64,000 nucleotides of DNA from Listeria cossartiae subsp. cayugensis (GTDB lineage Bacteria; Bacillota; Bacilli; Lactobacillales; Listeriaceae). Position numbers and translations under genes: made by a program. The DNA is taken from assembly GCF_014229095.1 (NCBI RefSeq), contig NZ_JAARZC010000001.1, positions 930,001-994,000 on the forward strand. The letters run 5' to 3'. The notes under the pieces are model-generated. The model worked only from the letters and a program-made list of their open reading frames with translations, was not told where the DNA came from and did no database searches. Shown piece by piece: positions 25,193 to 36,617 of the stretch; within the stretch, counting starts at the first letter, position 1, and every line of letters begins with the position of its first letter.

Positions 25193-25735
25193 TTGAAAGA
25201 GAAGAATTTAAAACGGTTATGGTCTTGGATTTGGGCGGCTGTTTTAGCAGTATTACTTGCTGTTATAATCCGTTTTTATTTGTTTGTCCCTATTCTCGTA
25301 GATGGGATATCGATGATGCCAACTCTTCACAACGATGACCGTGTCATTATAAATCGCTTCGGAAAGGTCGATCGTTTTGATGTGATTGTATTTCGTGAAG
25401 CAGACGGAAAAGAATATATCAAACGAGTGATTGGTTTACCCGGTGACACCGTGGAGTATAAAGAAGACCAACTTTACATCAATGGGAAAAAATATGATGA
25501 ACCGTATTTAGATACTTACAAACAAAAGTTGCAAGATGGCTATTTAACAGATGATTACAGTTCTAAAGATCAACTAGATGGTGGTACTATCCCGAAAGAT
25601 ACCTATTTTGTATTAGGGGATAATCGTCGAGCAAGTAAAGACAGCCGCATAATCGGACCGATTCCACTAAGTAAAGTGTTAGGAACAACACCAATTTGTT
25701 ACTGGCCGATTGAAGACGCCAAACTTATAGATTAG
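25193..25735 (+). CDS. sipZ: Type I signal peptidase SipZ
   Basis: A 180-residue signal peptidase. It has a membrane helix at about 10-29, the serine in GISMMPTL, the lysine in YIKRVIGLPGD, and box E GDNRRASKDSR. Starts at TTG, with AGGGCGG 11-12 bp upstream, a rather long spacing. SipZ is reported as the major signal peptidase of L. monocytogenes, needed for secretion of virulence factors. It is followed after 9 bp by rbgA. Confidence 0.9.
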   Translation: MKEKNLKRLWSWIWAAVLAVLLAVIIRFYLFVPILVDGISMMPTLHNDDRVIINRFGKVDRFDVIVFREADGKEYIKRVIGLPGDTVEYKEDQLYINGKKYDEPYLDTYKQKLQDGYLTDDYSSKDQLDGGTIPKDTYFVLGDNRRASKDSRIIGPIPLSKVLGTTPICYWPIEDAKLID

Positions 25736-25744
25736 GAGTATACG

Positions 25745-26611
25745 ATGACAATTCAATGGTTTCCAGGTCATATGGCCAAAGCTCGCCGTGAGGTAACGGA
25801 AAAATTAAAACTAGTAGACGTGATTTTTGAGTTAGTGGACGCACGTATCCCACTTTCTTCCTCTAATCCAATGCTAGAAGAAATTATCCATCAAAAAAGA
25901 CGAGTGATTATTTTAAATAAAGCAGATACAGCAGATGAAAAAACGACCAAAGAATGGATTGACTATTTTGCTGAAAAAGGCTTGCCCGCAGTAGCGGTAA
26001 ATGCCCAGGAAGGTAAAGGTCTATTCAAAATAGAACAAGCAGCCGAAAAATTAATGGCTGAAAAATTCGATCGTTTAAGAAGTAAAGGTATGAAACCAAG
26101 AGCGATTCGCGCAATGATTTTAGGTATCCCAAATGTAGGGAAATCAACATTAATTAACCGTTTAGCGAAAAAAAATATTGCGCGCACAGGTAACAAACCC
26201 GGAGTAACGAAAGCACAACAATGGATAAAAGTTGGGAAAACGTTAGAACTTCTAGACACACCAGGGATTCTTTGGCCTAAATTTGAAGATCAAGAAATTG
26301 GTTACAAATTAGCACTGACAGGCGCAATCAAAGATGATATTTTACAAATGGAAGAAATTGCTGGTTATGGCCTACGTTTCTTAGAAAATCATTACCCTGA
26401 TCGCCTTCAAAATTGGTTGAAAGTCGAAACAGTTTCAGAAGATCCTATCGAAACGCTCGCTTTTATAGCCGAAAAAAGAGGCCTTTTAGATCGATATAAT
26501 GATCCGGATTATTCCCGTGCGGCGGAAACGGTTGTCCGAGAAATTCGCCAGCAAAAATTAGGGCGAATGTCATTTGATTTCCCGAACTGGGAAGAGGATA
26601 GCGATGAGTGA
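25745..26611 (+). CDS. rbgA: Ribosome biogenesis GTPase RbgA (YlqF)
   Basis: A 288-residue circularly permuted GTPase that completes late assembly of the 50S subunit. Motif order is permuted, as in this family: G4 NKAD (about 59-62) comes before G1 GIPNVGKST (about 125-133), then G3 DTPG. The C-terminal part is the RNA-binding domain. It overlaps rnhB by 8 nt (ATGAGTGA). Confidence 0.93.
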   Translation: MTIQWFPGHMAKARREVTEKLKLVDVIFELVDARIPLSSSNPMLEEIIHQKRRVIILNKADTADEKTTKEWIDYFAEKGLPAVAVNAQEGKGLFKIEQAAEKLMAEKFDRLRSKGMKPRAIRAMILGIPNVGKSTLINRLAKKNIARTGNKPGVTKAQQWIKVGKTLELLDTPGILWPKFEDQEIGYKLALTGAIKDDILQMEEIAGYGLRFLENHYPDRLQNWLKVETVSEDPIETLAFIAEKRGLLDRYNDPDYSRAAETVVREIRQQKLGRMSFDFPNWEEDSDE

Positions 26612-27389
26612 TTCGATTGCAACCATTCGAGAGCGACTGAACGAAATTACCTCAGAAAATGATCCTTTTTTTCAACTATGTCTTCAAGATGAGCGTAAAG
26701 GTGTAGAAAAGCTGCTACAATCGGCACGAAGAAAATGGGAAAAAGAAGCAAAACTACTTGCCAAATTAGAAGAAATGAAACAATATGAAGCGGACTTATT
26801 CCGACAAGGCTATCAACATATTGCTGGAGTAGATGAGGTAGGTCGAGGTCCGCTCGCGGGTCCAGTTGTAGCGGCCGCAGTTATTTTACCAGCAGATTTT
26901 TCTATTGTAGGTATTAATGATTCAAAACAATTAAGTGAAGCAAAACGCGATGCTTTATTCGAAACTATAAAAGCAGAAGCGATTGCGATTGGTGTAGGGA
27001 TAATTGAACACGATGTGATTGATCATGTGAACATTTATGAAGCGACAAAATTAGCGATGAGCGAAGCATTAAATCAACTAGCACCGAAGCCGGACTTTGT
27101 CTTAATTGATGCGATGCCGCTCAAATACATGGAAGCAGAATTATCACTCATAAAAGGGGATACGAAAAGCATTTCCATTGCCGCTGCGTCTATCATTGCG
27201 AAAGTGACTAGAGATAGATTAATGCAGATGTACGATAAGAAGTATCCTGGTTACGATTTTGCAAATAATATGGGCTACGGAACAAAGAACCATTTGACTG
27301 GATTAGATACAATTGGCATTTGTCCGATTCATCGTTTGAGTTTTTCTCCAGTAAAAGAAGCAAAGTTGAATTTTGATAGTTTAAATTAA
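26604..27389 (+). CDS. rnhB: Ribonuclease HII
   Basis: A 261-residue RNase H2 that removes RNA from DNA-RNA hybrids and misincorporated ribonucleotides. The catalytic Asp77 and Glu78 are in [14 protein letters not shown], with the third carboxylate in LIDAMPL. An N-terminal helical extension of about 70 residues is typical of the Bacillus-type enzyme. The start at 26604 overlaps the stop of rbgA, with GAGGA upstream; the longer ORF start has no ribosome binding site. Confidence 0.93.
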   Translation: MSDSIATIRERLNEITSENDPFFQLCLQDERKGVEKLLQSARRKWEKEAKLLAKLEEMKQYEADLFRQGYQHIAGVDEVGRGPLAGPVVAAAVILPADFSIVGINDSKQLSEAKRDALFETIKAEAIAIGVGIIEHDVIDHVNIYEATKLAMSEALNQLAPKPDFVLIDAMPLKYMEAELSLIKGDTKSISIAAASIIAKVTRDRLMQMYDKKYPGYDFANNMGYGTKNHLTGLDTIGICPIHRLSFSPVKEAKLNFDSLN

Positions 27390-27409
27390 CAATATCTTCT
27401 AGTAAAAAG

Positions 27410-27441
27410 CGTATTTTCGATAGTGAAAATACGTTTTTTTT
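27410..27441 (+). terminator. rnhB terminator
   Basis: CGTATTTTC/GAAAATACG with a 6-nt loop and eight Ts. Confidence 0.9.
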
Positions 27442-27466
27442 GTGCCGTTTGCTAAATTTTAGTGAT

Positions 27467-27495
27467 TTTACAAAAAAGGGCAATGTTTGTACACT
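27467..27495 (+). promoter_or_regulatory. dprA promoter
   Basis: TTTACA (27467-27472) and TACACT (27490-27495) are 17 bp apart. Confidence 0.6.
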
Positions 27496-27524
27496 AGGAA
27501 TAACTATCACGGGAGGTGCAACAA

Positions 27525-28385
27525 ATGGATTTAAAACAACGAAATACATGGCTAAAAATCGCTTCCTGCAAATCCATCTCTGCCAAAAAAAGAGCAGAGA
27601 TTTGGCGGAAATTAACAGAACTAGACCGATGGGAGATGTCGCTTGAAACATTTGTTAATACTTTCTTTAGTGCGGACAAGAAAGGACGGGTTTTGAGCGA
27701 AATCGAAACTGCCCCAATGTTTTTTTATGATGATATTACACCAGTTTGGATTCTGGATGATCACTACCCCGAACTCCTTAGAGAGATTTACGAAGCGCCA
27801 CCAATTTTATTTTGCAAAGGAGATATAGATTTATTACAAAAACAAGCCATTGCGATTGTTGGTACTAGGCAGATGAGTGAATACGGAAGGAAAGCATGTA
27901 GGAAAATTGCTAGCGAACTTTCAGAGCACCAGCTAGTAATCGTTAGTGGAATGGCGGTAGGGATTGATACAACTGCACATAAAGCTGCTTTACAAAAGAG
28001 TGGCGCGACAATTGCCGTGCTAGGTTCGGGTGTCAATAATATCTATCCACTAAAAAATCAATTGCTTGCTAATGATATTGCCCAAGATGGTTTGCTTTTA
28101 AGTGAATATTTACCTGATGAAGAAGCGAGGAGATGGCACTTTCCAGAGCGAAATCGAATCATTAGTGGATTATCGATAGGAACGGTAATAATAGAAGCCG
28201 CAGAACGAAGTGGTTCCTTGATTACAGCTGATATGGCACTAGAGCAAAATAGACAAGTATTCGCTGTTCCAGGAAACATTTTTATTGATACCTGGAAAGG
28301 GACGAATTATTTAATTCAAGAAGGTGCCAAGTTAGTTATGAATGCAAACAATATAATAGAAGAATTTTTTCAAATTAAGCCATAA
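27525..28385 (+). CDS. dprA: DNA processing protein DprA (Smf)
   Basis: A 286-residue single-stranded-DNA-binding protein that loads RecA on incoming DNA during transformation. The Rossmann-like domain has VGTRQMSEYG, VSGMAVGIDTTAHKAAL, GSGVNNIYP and the conserved PERNRIISGLS. The ATG at 27525 follows GGGAGG by 8 bp. The C-terminal winged helix of longer DprA proteins is absent or very short. A DprA gene does not prove competence. Confidence 0.9.
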   Translation: MDLKQRNTWLKIASCKSISAKKRAEIWRKLTELDRWEMSLETFVNTFFSADKKGRVLSEIETAPMFFYDDITPVWILDDHYPELLREIYEAPPILFCKGDIDLLQKQAIAIVGTRQMSEYGRKACRKIASELSEHQLVIVSGMAVGIDTTAHKAALQKSGATIAVLGSGVNNIYPLKNQLLANDIAQDGLLLSEYLPDEEARRWHFPERNRIISGLSIGTVIIEAAERSGSLITADMALEQNRQVFAVPGNIFIDTWKGTNYLIQEGAKLVMNANNIIEEFFQIKP

Positions 28386-28502
28386 TTATACTGAAATTAT
28401 CGTTTTTAAGTGATTTGACTTGCAATTCCTGATTTTTTGAGATAAGTTTGCTAAAGAAAGCTGTTATAAAACATCAAAAAATGGACTTTTTCATAAAAGC
28501 CA

Positions 28503-28531
28503 TTGACAAACCCAGTAGGAAGGGCTAATAT
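28503..28531 (+). promoter_or_regulatory. topA promoter
   Basis: TTGACA (28503-28508) and TAATAT (28526-28531) are 17 bp apart. The predicted leader is about 120 nt; I could not assign a structure to it. The gap 28386-28502 shows nothing else. Confidence 0.75.
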
Positions 28532-28656
28532 TTACTACTGAATTATGTGAAAAATCAGCATTGAAAACTTATTGAACGCGAGGCTAAGACTGTAGTAGGA
28601 TTCGGACAACGAGTAAAGCCCGTGTATTGACCCAAATCAGGGAGGAATATATAGAT

Positions 28657-30735
28657 ATGGCAGATTATTTAGTGATTGTAGAGTCACCTGCAAAAGCAAA
28701 AACGATTGAGAAGTATTTAGGGAAGAAATTTAAAGTGAAAGCTTCCATGGGACATGTTCGTGATTTACCTAAGAGTCAAATGGGTGTAGACACAGAACAT
28801 GACTATGAACCTCGTTATATTACGATTCGCGGAAAAGGTCCTGTTTTAAAAGAATTAAAACAAGCGGCTAAAAAAGCGAAAAAAGTCTATCTTGCAGCCG
28901 ATCCCGATCGCGAAGGGGAAGCTATTGCATGGCATCTTGCCAACAGTCTAGAGTTAGATCAATCAGATAAATTACGGGTTGTATTTAACGAAATAACGAA
29001 AGAAGCAGTAAAAGAATCTTTTAAAACACCACGTAAAATTGATATGGATTTAGTTAATGCACAACAAGCTCGTAGAATTTTGGACCGTTTAGTGGGATAT
29101 AATATCAGCCCAATTCTATGGAAAAAGGTGAAAAAAGGCCTGAGTGCTGGGCGTGTTCAATCCATTGCCTTGCGAATCATTATTGATAGAGAAAAAGAAA
29201 TCAATAATTTCAAACCAGAAGAATATTGGACGATTGATGGCAACTTCCTTAAAGGTAAGAAAAAATTCCAAGCCAATTTTTATGGTGTCAATGGCAAGAA
29301 GAAAAAGCTATCTACAGCAGATGATGTTAAAGAAGTGATGTCTGCAATTAAAGGGAAATCATTCGATGTAACAGATGTAACGAAGAAAGAAAGACTTAGA
29401 AATCCTGCTGCACCGTTTACTACTTCCAGTTTACAACAAGAAGCAGCGCGGAAATTAAATTATCGAACAAGAAAAACAATGATGCTCGCACAACAATTAT
29501 ATGAAGGAATCACGCTTGGTAAACAAGGAACGGTTGGGTTAATTACGTATATGCGTACCGACTCCACTCGTATCGCTGATTCTGCTATTTTGGAAGCAAG
29601 CAATTATATTAAAGCAACATACGGATCTGAATTTTCTCGTAATCATAAACGTTCAGATAAAAATGCTAAAGGTGCTCAAGATGCCCATGAAGCAATCAGA
29701 CCGACAAGCGCAATGAGAAGCCCACAAGAAGTCAAAGAATATTTAACGCGAGATCAACTTCGCTTATATCGTTTGATTTGGGAAAGATTTATCGCGAGTC
29801 AAATGACACCGGCAGTTCTTGATACAATGCGTGTTGATTTAGATAATAACGGCGTCAACTTTAGAGCAAATGGGTCTAAAATTAAATTCCATGGTTTCAT
29901 GAAAGTATACGTAGAAAGTAACGATGATAATACGGAAGAAAAAGAAAATATTCTACCGGATTTGAAAAAAGGAGATAAGGTGCAGTCCGAATCACTCGAA
30001 CAGCGTCAACATTTCACGCAGCCACCTCCACGTTACACAGAAGCTAGATTAGTAAAAACTTTGGAAGAAATTGGTATCGGTCGTCCGTCGACTTATTCAC
30101 CAACGCTAGATACAATTCAGCGCAGAAATTATGTTTCTTTAACTAATAAACGCTTTATCCCAACCGAGTTAGGCGAAATTGTAAATGAAATGATTGAAGA
30201 TTACTTCCCAGAAATTTTAGATGTGAAGTTCACTGCCAACATGGAAAGTGAGCTAGATGAAGTAGAGCACGGTGAAGTCGAATGGGTCAAAGTAATCGAT
30301 GAGTTTTATAAACGTTTTGAGCCGAATGTTATTAAAGCAGACGCGGAAATGGAAAAAATCGAGATTAAAGACGAACCAGCTGGAATTGATTGCGATCTTT
30401 GCGGAGCGCCGATGGTATATAAAATGGGCAAATACGGTAAGTTTCTTGCTTGTAGTAGATTCCCGGATTGTCGTAACACGAAAGCAATTGTCAAAGAAAT
30501 CGGTGTTACTTGTCCGAAATGTGAGAAAGGGCATGTAATAGAAAGAAAGAGCAAGAAAAAACGAATTTTCTATGGCTGTGATCGTTATCCAGATTGTGAT
30601 TACGTTTCATGGGATAAACCAGTAGAACGACCTTGCCCGAAATGTAGTAAACGAGCATTAGTCGAGAAGAAATTGAAAAAAGGCGTACAAGTACAATGTA
30701 CAAATTGTGATTACAAAGAATCAACCCAACAATAA
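28657..30735 (+). CDS. topA: DNA topoisomerase I
   Basis: A 692-residue type IA topoisomerase that relaxes negative supercoils. The N-terminal Toprim domain has [13 protein letters not shown] and [13 protein letters not shown]. The active-site tyrosine is Tyr298 in TYMRTDSTR. The C-terminus from about residue 579 carries three C4 zinc fingers (CDLC...CRFPDC-type patterns), as in Bacillus TopA. The ATG at 28657 follows GGAGGA; the longer ORF start lacks support. Confidence 0.95.
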   Translation: MADYLVIVESPAKAKTIEKYLGKKFKVKASMGHVRDLPKSQMGVDTEHDYEPRYITIRGKGPVLKELKQAAKKAKKVYLAADPDREGEAIAWHLANSLELDQSDKLRVVFNEITKEAVKESFKTPRKIDMDLVNAQQARRILDRLVGYNISPILWKKVKKGLSAGRVQSIALRIIIDREKEINNFKPEEYWTIDGNFLKGKKKFQANFYGVNGKKKKLSTADDVKEVMSAIKGKSFDVTDVTKKERLRNPAAPFTTSSLQQEAARKLNYRTRKTMMLAQQLYEGITLGKQGTVGLITYMRTDSTRIADSAILEASNYIKATYGSEFSRNHKRSDKNAKGAQDAHEAIRPTSAMRSPQEVKEYLTRDQLRLYRLIWERFIASQMTPAVLDTMRVDLDNNGVNFRANGSKIKFHGFMKVYVESNDDNTEEKENILPDLKKGDKVQSESLEQRQHFTQPPPRYTEARLVKTLEEIGIGRPSTYSPTLDTIQRRNYVSLTNKRFIPTELGEIVNEMIEDYFPEILDVKFTANMESELDEVEHGEVEWVKVIDEFYKRFEPNVIKADAEMEKIEIKDEPAGIDCDLCGAPMVYKMGKYGKFLACSRFPDCRNTKAIVKEIGVTCPKCEKGHVIERKSKKKRIFYGCDRYPDCDYVSWDKPVERPCPKCSKRALVEKKLKKGVQVQCTNCDYKESTQQ

Positions 30736-30797
30736 GTGGAAAATGGCAGCACTTGGAAAGTTCCTGTGTTGCCATTGTTGCGCGAGGAGGCGGAAAA

Positions 30798-32102
30798 ATG
30801 GAAAAGAGTGTTAATGTAATTGGAGCAGGTTTAGCTGGAAGTGAAGCAACATGGCAATTAGTAAAGCGTGGCGTGAAAGTTGATTTATATGAAATGAGAC
30901 CGGTCAAACAAACCCCGGCGCATCATACTGACAAATTTGCAGAACTAGTATGTACAAATTCCTTGCGTGCTAACGGCTTAACGAATGCTGTAGGCGTTAT
31001 TAAAGAAGAAATGCGGATACTTGATTCTATTATTATTGAAGCAGCTGATAAAGCATCTGTACCAGCTGGAGGGGCACTTGCTGTTGACCGTCATGAATTT
31101 TCTGGCTATATAACAGACAAAGTGAAAAACCACCCACTTGTTACCGTGCATACAGAGGAAGTTACGACTATCCCTGAAGGCCCAACAGTTATTGCTACAG
31201 GTCCACTTACAAGTCCTGCGCTTGCAGAAGAAATCAAACAATTGACTGGTGAAGAGTATCTTTACTTTTATGATGCAGCGGCACCAATCATTGAAAAAGA
31301 TAGCATTGATATGGACAAAGTATATTTGAAATCTCGTTATGATAAAGGGGAAGCAGCTTACTTAAATTGCCCGATGTCAGAAGAAGAATTCAACGCATTC
31401 TATGAAGCCTTGGTTACAGCAGAAACAGCGGCTCTAAAAGAATTTGAAAAAGAAGTATTTTTCGAAGGTTGTATGCCGATTGAAGTTATGGCGAAACGCG
31501 GAATTAAAACGATGCTATTTGGACCATTGAAACCAGTTGGATTAGAAGATCCAAAAACAGGAAAAAGACCATATGCAGTATTGCAACTTCGTCAAGACGA
31601 TGCTGCTGGAACACTTTATAACATGGTAGGATTTCAAACGCATCTTAAATGGGGCGAGCAAAAACGTGTTTTCGGTATGATTCCAGGTTTAGAAAATGCT
31701 GAAATCGTTCGTTATGGCGTAATGCACCGCAATACATTCATCAACTCACCAACCGTACTTGAGCCAACCTACCAATTAAAAACACGTAATGATTTGTTTT
31801 TCGCAGGTCAAATGACTGGTGTAGAAGGCTATGTCGAGTCGGCTGCTAGCGGTTTGGCAGCGGGGATTAATGCGGCTAATTTTGTGGAAGAGAAAGAATT
31901 AGTGGTTTTCCCAGCAGAAACAGCGATTGGTAGTTTAGCGCATTATATTACAAGTGCTAGTAAAAAATCGTTCCAACCAATGAATGTTAACTTTGGTCTT
32001 TTCCCAGAGCTAGAAACTAAAATTCGTGCCAAACAAGAACGTAACGAAAAATTGGCGGAAAGAGCATTAAATGCAATAAAAAAGGTTGCAGAACAACTGT
32101 AA
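30798..32102 (+). CDS. trmFO: tRNA uridine(54) C5-methyltransferase TrmFO (Gid)
   Basis: A 434-residue folate- and FAD-dependent enzyme that makes ribothymidine at position 54 of tRNA. The N-terminal FAD-binding motif is [12 protein letters not shown]. Typical segments are [10 protein letters not shown] and the C-terminal [19 protein letters not shown]. The ATG at 30798 follows GGAGG by 8 bp. It lies between topA and xerC, as in B. subtilis. Confidence 0.93.
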   Translation: MEKSVNVIGAGLAGSEATWQLVKRGVKVDLYEMRPVKQTPAHHTDKFAELVCTNSLRANGLTNAVGVIKEEMRILDSIIIEAADKASVPAGGALAVDRHEFSGYITDKVKNHPLVTVHTEEVTTIPEGPTVIATGPLTSPALAEEIKQLTGEEYLYFYDAAAPIIEKDSIDMDKVYLKSRYDKGEAAYLNCPMSEEEFNAFYEALVTAETAALKEFEKEVFFEGCMPIEVMAKRGIKTMLFGPLKPVGLEDPKTGKRPYAVLQLRQDDAAGTLYNMVGFQTHLKWGEQKRVFGMIPGLENAEIVRYGVMHRNTFINSPTVLEPTYQLKTRNDLFFAGQMTGVEGYVESAASGLAAGINAANFVEEKELVVFPAETAIGSLAHYITSASKKSFQPMNVNFGLFPELETKIRAKQERNEKLAERALNAIKKVAEQL

Positions 32103-32153
32103 AAACACTATAATAATTGAGGACTAATCTTTGCTGTTCTTTTCATCACGATC

Positions 32154-32206
32154 ACTGCTTTTGTTATTTTTTAGGGGAGTTGAAAGTGAAGGAAAGGCAG
32201 TTTTTC
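32154..32206 (+). terminator. Possible terminator trmFO/xerC
   Basis: ACTGCTTT pairs with AAAGGCAGT across a loop of about 31 nt, then TTTTCTTT. The loop is long, so the call is tentative. The rest of 32103-32333 shows no gene. Confidence 0.4.
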
Positions 32207-32333
32207 TTTCAAAGGAATGGTCTAGACAACTCATGGCGATAAATGTGGTTTTTTTCACAAAAATAACCAAATTTATTCAAATTGATTGTAAATCCAGATT
32301 AATTCAAAAAGTTGCGAAAAATGGATAAAATCA

Positions 32334-32362
32334 TTGCAACAAGGGTACTGTTATGTTAACAT
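32334..32362 (+). promoter_or_regulatory. Promoter of xerC-hslV-hslU-codY
   Basis: TTGCAA (32334-32339) and TAACAT (32357-32362) are 17 bp apart, 25 bp before the xerC start. Confidence 0.55.
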
Positions 32363-32387
32363 GATAGTGTTTGAGAGGTGTATACGC

Positions 32388-33290
32388 ATGACACAAGAGG
32401 GAAAGTTAGAGCAACAATTTCTTGACTATCTTCACTCAGAACGAAATTATTCAGTAAACACAAGTACAGCTTATGAAAATGATTTAATTGATTTTCGTCG
32501 CTTCTTAAATGAGCAAGCTATTACAACGTATCAGCAAGTTACTTTTCTAGATGTGCGGATTTATTTGACAGAATTAAAGCAAAAGTCTTTTTCTCGAACA
32601 ACCGTAGCTAGGAAAATTTCAAGTTTACGGAGTTTTTACACTTTTCTTTTAAGAGAGAATGTTATTACTGAAAATCCATTTACTTATGTATCACATGCGA
32701 AAAATCAGTTAAGGCTTCCCAAATTTTTCTATTCAGAAGAAATGGAAGCTTTGTTTCAAGTGGTGTATGAAGATAATGAAACGCTTACACTGCGGGACCG
32801 AGTGCTGTTAGAAGTATTGTACGGTACTGGAATTCGGGTGAGTGAGTGTGCCGGGATACTGATGCCTGACTTAGATACATCTTATCAAGCAATTCTGATC
32901 CGCGGAAAAGGGAATAAAGAGCGCTATGTGCCATTTGGTGTGTACGCGGAAGATGCGATAACGGATTATTTGCCGAGTCGCACCGAGTTAATGACACGTT
33001 ACAAAAAGTCGCATGATGCGCTTCTTGTGAACCATTACGGTGATCCGCTGACGACTAGAGGCATTAGATATTGTTTGACGAAAATAATTAGCAAAGCTTC
33101 ATTAACTCGAAAAATCCATCCACATATGTTACGCCATACGTTTGCAACTGATTTACTCAATAATGGCGCGGACATGCGGACGGTACAGGAGTTGCTTGGA
33201 CATGCTAGCTTATCATCCACCCAGATATATACGCACGTGACAAAAGAGCATTTAAAGTCTACTTATATGAAACATCATCCGAGGGCTTAA
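32388..33290 (+). CDS. xerC: Tyrosine recombinase XerC (CodV)
   Basis: A 300-residue recombinase that resolves chromosome dimers at dif together with XerD. The N-terminal SAM-like core-binding domain covers about 1-95. Catalytic residues are Arg150, Lys174, His246, Arg249, His272 and Tyr281. The ATG at 32388 follows GAGAGGTG; the upstream ORF extension has no support. It is first gene of an operon with hslV, hslU and codY, the same order as codV-clpQ-clpY-codY in B. subtilis. Confidence 0.92.
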   Translation: MTQEGKLEQQFLDYLHSERNYSVNTSTAYENDLIDFRRFLNEQAITTYQQVTFLDVRIYLTELKQKSFSRTTVARKISSLRSFYTFLLRENVITENPFTYVSHAKNQLRLPKFFYSEEMEALFQVVYEDNETLTLRDRVLLEVLYGTGIRVSECAGILMPDLDTSYQAILIRGKGNKERYVPFGVYAEDAITDYLPSRTELMTRYKKSHDALLVNHYGDPLTTRGIRYCLTKIISKASLTRKIHPHMLRHTFATDLLNNGADMRTVQELLGHASLSSTQIYTHVTKEHLKSTYMKHHPRA

Positions 33291-33310
33291 ATTTGGAGGA
33301 GGTTAAGGAA

Positions 33311-33850
33311 ATGGAATTACATGCTACAACGATATTTGCCGTTCAACATGACGGAAAAGCCGCCATGGCTGGTGACGGTCAGGTGACGCTTGGGGAATCG
33401 GTTGTAATGAAACACACTGCCAAAAAGGTTCGTCGTCTTTTTCACGATAAAGTAATTGCTGGATTTGCAGGTTCCGTTGCAGACGCATTTACATTATTTG
33501 AAAAATTTGAAGCAAAATTGAATGAATATAATGGTAACTTAGAACGAGCATCTGTAGAACTCGCACAACAATGGCGTAGTGACAGTGTTTTACGCAAGTT
33601 AGAAGCGATGTTAATCGTTATGGATAAAGACACACTACTTTTAGTTTCGGGAACAGGCGAAGTAATTGAACCAGATGATGGCATTTTAGCAATCGGGTCT
33701 GGTGGGAATTATGCGCTAGCAGCTGGACGAGCACTGAAAAGACATAACGGTGGCCAAATGGAAGCCAAAGATATTGCTCGCCATGCATTAGAAATCGCTT
33801 CTGAAATTTGTGTATTTACGAATGATCATATTACAGTAGAAGAGCTTTGA
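33311..33850 (+). CDS. hslV: HslV (ClpQ) protease subunit
   Basis: A 179-residue proteasome-like peptidase that works with HslU. The start at 33311 is set by GGAGGAGG 8 bp upstream. The chain begins [12 protein letters not shown]. Canonical HslV enzymes use the threonine of TTI directly after Met; here four residues stand between Met and the first threonine. The rest of the family pattern ([27 protein letters not shown]) is normal. Confidence 0.93.
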   Translation: MELHATTIFAVQHDGKAAMAGDGQVTLGESVVMKHTAKKVRRLFHDKVIAGFAGSVADAFTLFEKFEAKLNEYNGNLERASVELAQQWRSDSVLRKLEAMLIVMDKDTLLLVSGTGEVIEPDDGILAIGSGGNYALAAGRALKRHNGGQMEAKDIARHALEIASEICVFTNDHITVEEL

Positions 33851-33863
33851 AGGAGTGGTTAAT

Positions 33864-35273
33864 TTGACAAATCTAACGTTAATGAACCAGTTGACACCAA
33901 AGCAAATTGTTGAAAAACTGGATCAATATATTATTGGACAAACCGGCGCGAAAAAATCTGTTGCAGTAGCACTAAGAAATCGCTATCGCAGACAACTGAT
34001 GGATGAATCGATTCGGGATGAAATTATTCCGAAAAATATTCTAATGATTGGACCAACTGGTGTCGGTAAAACGGAAATAGCACGCCGAATTGCCAAAATT
34101 GTTCGCGCACCTTTTTCCAAAGTAGAAGCTACTAAATTTACGGAAGTTGGTTACGTAGGTCGCGACGTGGAATCGATGGTTCGCGATTTAGTAGAAGTAT
34201 CCGTGCGCTTAGTTAAAGAAGAAAAAATGCAATTAGTTCGCGTAAAAGCAGAAAAAAATGCCGAAAAACGCTTAATTAAACTTTTAGCACCAAGCCAAAA
34301 GAAAAAGCAAACAACATCGCAAAATCCATTAGAAGCCCTTTTTGGCGGTATGAATCAACCGGATGAATCTGCTGAGGAAGAAGTAGATCAAGAATTAAAA
34401 AATAAACGAAGCCAAATCGAATGGCGACTTCAAAATGGTGAGCTTGATGATGAAATAGTAACAGTTGAAGTGAAAGAACAGCAAAATCCAATGTTCGATA
34501 TGATGCGTGGCACTGGGATGGACCAAATGAATGGCATGCAAGATGCGCTTTCTGGCATGTTCCCAGCGAAAAAGAAAAAACGCAAAGTAACCGTTCGTGA
34601 AGCGAAAAAAATTCTATTTGAAGATGAAGCATCTAAATTAATTGATGCCGATGAACTTGCCGCGGAAGGTATTCACCGTGCGGAACAAATGGGCATGATT
34701 TTCATTGATGAAATTGACAAAATCGCTAGCAAAGAAGGCGGCGGAAATGCGCAAGTTTCGCGTGAAGGTGTCCAAAGAGATATTCTTCCTATCGTGGAGG
34801 GGTCGCAAATTTCCACTAAATATGGTACAGTCAACACGGAGTACATTTTATTCATCGCGGCTGGAGCTTTCCATATGTCTAAACCAAGCGATTTGATTCC
34901 AGAGCTTCAGGGGCGTTTTCCAATTAGAATTGAGCTGGATAAATTAACGCAAGAAGACTTCTATAAAATCTTAACAGAACCAGACAATGCGCTAATTAAA
35001 CAATACAAAGCTTTGCTGAAAACAGAAGGAATTGACTTGATTTTCACCAAAGAAGCTGTCGAAAGAATTGCTGAGATTGCATTCCAAGTTAATCAAGATT
35101 CAGATAATATCGGAGCAAGAAGACTTCATACCATTTTAGAAAAATTACTAGAAGATTTACTATTTGAAGCACCAGAAATCAATATGGAATCTATTAAAGT
35201 AACTGAAAACTATGTTAATGAAAAACTTGCACCAATTATGAAGAATAAAGATTTAACACAATTTATTTTATAA
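33864..35273 (+). CDS. hslU: HslU (ClpY) ATPase subunit
   Basis: A 469-residue AAA+ unfoldase, partner of HslV. Walker A GPTGVGKT is at 63-70, the pore motif GYVGRDV follows, an I domain covers about 110-240, Walker B is MIFIDEIDK, and the conserved C-terminal end is QFIL. The TTG at 33864 has AGGAG 8 bp upstream and is preferred to the GTG at 33855, which overlaps the ribosome binding site. It is 13 bp after hslV. Confidence 0.94.
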   Translation: MTNLTLMNQLTPKQIVEKLDQYIIGQTGAKKSVAVALRNRYRRQLMDESIRDEIIPKNILMIGPTGVGKTEIARRIAKIVRAPFSKVEATKFTEVGYVGRDVESMVRDLVEVSVRLVKEEKMQLVRVKAEKNAEKRLIKLLAPSQKKKQTTSQNPLEALFGGMNQPDESAEEEVDQELKNKRSQIEWRLQNGELDDEIVTVEVKEQQNPMFDMMRGTGMDQMNGMQDALSGMFPAKKKKRKVTVREAKKILFEDEASKLIDADELAAEGIHRAEQMGMIFIDEIDKIASKEGGGNAQVSREGVQRDILPIVEGSQISTKYGTVNTEYILFIAAGAFHMSKPSDLIPELQGRFPIRIELDKLTQEDFYKILTEPDNALIKQYKALLKTEGIDLIFTKEAVERIAEIAFQVNQDSDNIGARRLHTILEKLLEDLLFEAPEINMESIKVTENYVNEKLAPIMKNKDLTQFIL

Positions 35274-35293
35274 AATACTAGGAGGATCTAATA

Positions 35294-36073
35294 ATGACTT
35301 TATTAGAAAAAACAAGAAAAATTAATGCTATGTTACAAAACGCTGCAGGAAAAACGGTAAACTTCAAAGAAATGGCAGATACACTTACTGATGTAATTGA
35401 AGCAAATACGTATATTGTAAGCCGTAAAGGTAAATTACTTGGTTATTCTGAAGCTCTTCCAATCGAAAACGATCGTATGAAACAAATGCTGACAGAACGC
35501 CAATTTCCAGAAGAATATACACAAAGCCTTTTCAATGTAGGCGAAACTTCTTCTAACTTAGAAGTATCAAGCCAATATACTGCTTTCCCAATCGAAAACA
35601 GCGAATTATTCACGAAAGGTTTAACAACTATCGTGCCAATAGTTGGTGGTGGTGAACGTCTTGGAACACTTATCCTATCTCGTTTAGAAAGCAATTTCAC
35701 TGATGACGATTTGCTATTAGCTGAATACGGTGGAACAGTTGTTGGAATGGAAATCTTACATGAAAAAGCAGAAGAAATTGAAGAAGAAGCTCGTAGCCGT
35801 GCCGTTGTACAAATGGCAATTAGCTCGCTTTCATACAGTGAATTAGAAGCAATTGAGCATATTTTTGACGAATTAAATGGTAAAGAAGGCCTTCTTGTTG
35901 CCTCTAAAATCGCGGATCGTGTCGGCATTACACGTTCTGTCATCGTTAATGCGCTTCGTAAATTAGAAAGTGCTGGCGTTATTGATTCTCGCTCATTAGG
36001 AATGAAAGGTACATTTATCCGTGTATTAAATGATAAATTCCTTGTAGAACTAGAAAAATTGAAAAATAACTAA
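35294..36073 (+). CDS. codY: GTP-sensing global repressor CodY
   Basis: A 259-residue nutritional regulator of Firmicutes. The N-terminal GAF domain binds branched-chain amino acids (about 1-150), and a C-terminal winged HTH lies at about 203-222 ([20 protein letters not shown]). With isoleucine and GTP it represses amino-acid synthesis and transport genes, and in Listeria it also affects virulence. AGGAGG precedes the ATG. It is last gene of the xerC-hslVU operon. Confidence 0.96.
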   Translation: MTLLEKTRKINAMLQNAAGKTVNFKEMADTLTDVIEANTYIVSRKGKLLGYSEALPIENDRMKQMLTERQFPEEYTQSLFNVGETSSNLEVSSQYTAFPIENSELFTKGLTTIVPIVGGGERLGTLILSRLESNFTDDDLLLAEYGGTVVGMEILHEKAEEIEEEARSRAVVQMAISSLSYSELEAIEHIFDELNGKEGLLVASKIADRVGITRSVIVNALRKLESAGVIDSRSLGMKGTFIRVLNDKFLVELEKLKNN

Positions 36074-36080
36074 AAAAATC

Positions 36081-36121
36081 AAAAAGCTCTCTCTGAAAAT
36101 ATTCGGGGAGAGCTTTTTTTG
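36081..36121 (+). terminator. codY terminator
   Basis: AAAGCTCTCTC/GGGGAGAGCTTT arms and a run of Ts, directly after codY. Confidence 0.85.
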
Positions 36122-36175
36122 GCTTGCTTTGGTAAAATAAAAAAGAAGAACTAGTTGTGACTGGAGGAATTTGGA

Positions 36176-36595
36176 ATGGAAATTGCTGAAACAACCATTG
36201 AAGTGCGCTATGCTGAAACAGACCAAATGGGCGTTGTTTATCATAACAATTACCTTGTATGGATGGAAATCGGCCGAACAAGATTAATTGAAAAATTAGG
36301 TTTTCGTTATTTTGATATGGAAGAAGCAGGTTATCTTTCTCCGGTTTTAGATGTGCATATTCATTACGGAAAACCACTGCGTTACGGACAAAAGGCAGTT
36401 GTAAAAACATGGATAAAAGGGTATGATGGACTTCGTGTTACTTATGGTTATGAAATTTGCTATGAAGATACGAATGAAGTTGCAATTACAGGGGAGACGG
36501 AGCACGTATGTGTAACCAAAGAAGATTTTCGCCCTGTATCGTTAAGAAGAACATTTCCGAATTGGCATGAAGCCTATCTAAAAGCTTTAGAATAA
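36176..36595 (+). CDS. Acyl-CoA thioesterase, 4HBT/YbgC-like
   Basis: A 139-residue hot-dog fold thioesterase. The N-terminal motif YAETDQMGVVYHNNYLVWME holds the catalytic aspartate of the 4-hydroxybenzoyl-CoA thioesterase family. It corresponds to B. subtilis YneP by order. The physiological acyl-CoA is unknown. GGAGGAA precedes the ATG. It heads an operon with the next two genes. Confidence 0.82.
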   Translation: MEIAETTIEVRYAETDQMGVVYHNNYLVWMEIGRTRLIEKLGFRYFDMEEAGYLSPVLDVHIHYGKPLRYGQKAVVKTWIKGYDGLRVTYGYEICYEDTNEVAITGETEHVCVTKEDFRPVSLRRTFPNWHEAYLKALE

Positions 36596-36617
36596 AAAAG
36601 ACTGGTAGTGATAAAAA

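Noticed and set aside
28627-28656. N-terminal extension of TopA
   Set aside because: The conserved protein begins [16 protein letters not shown] lies inside the extension.
32334-32387. N-terminal extension of XerC
   Set aside because: This stretch contains the predicted promoter, and GAGAGGTG supports the start at 32388.
35443-35943. 166-codon frame antisense to codY
   Set aside because: Ser-rich shadow of a highly conserved gene, no ribosome binding site.
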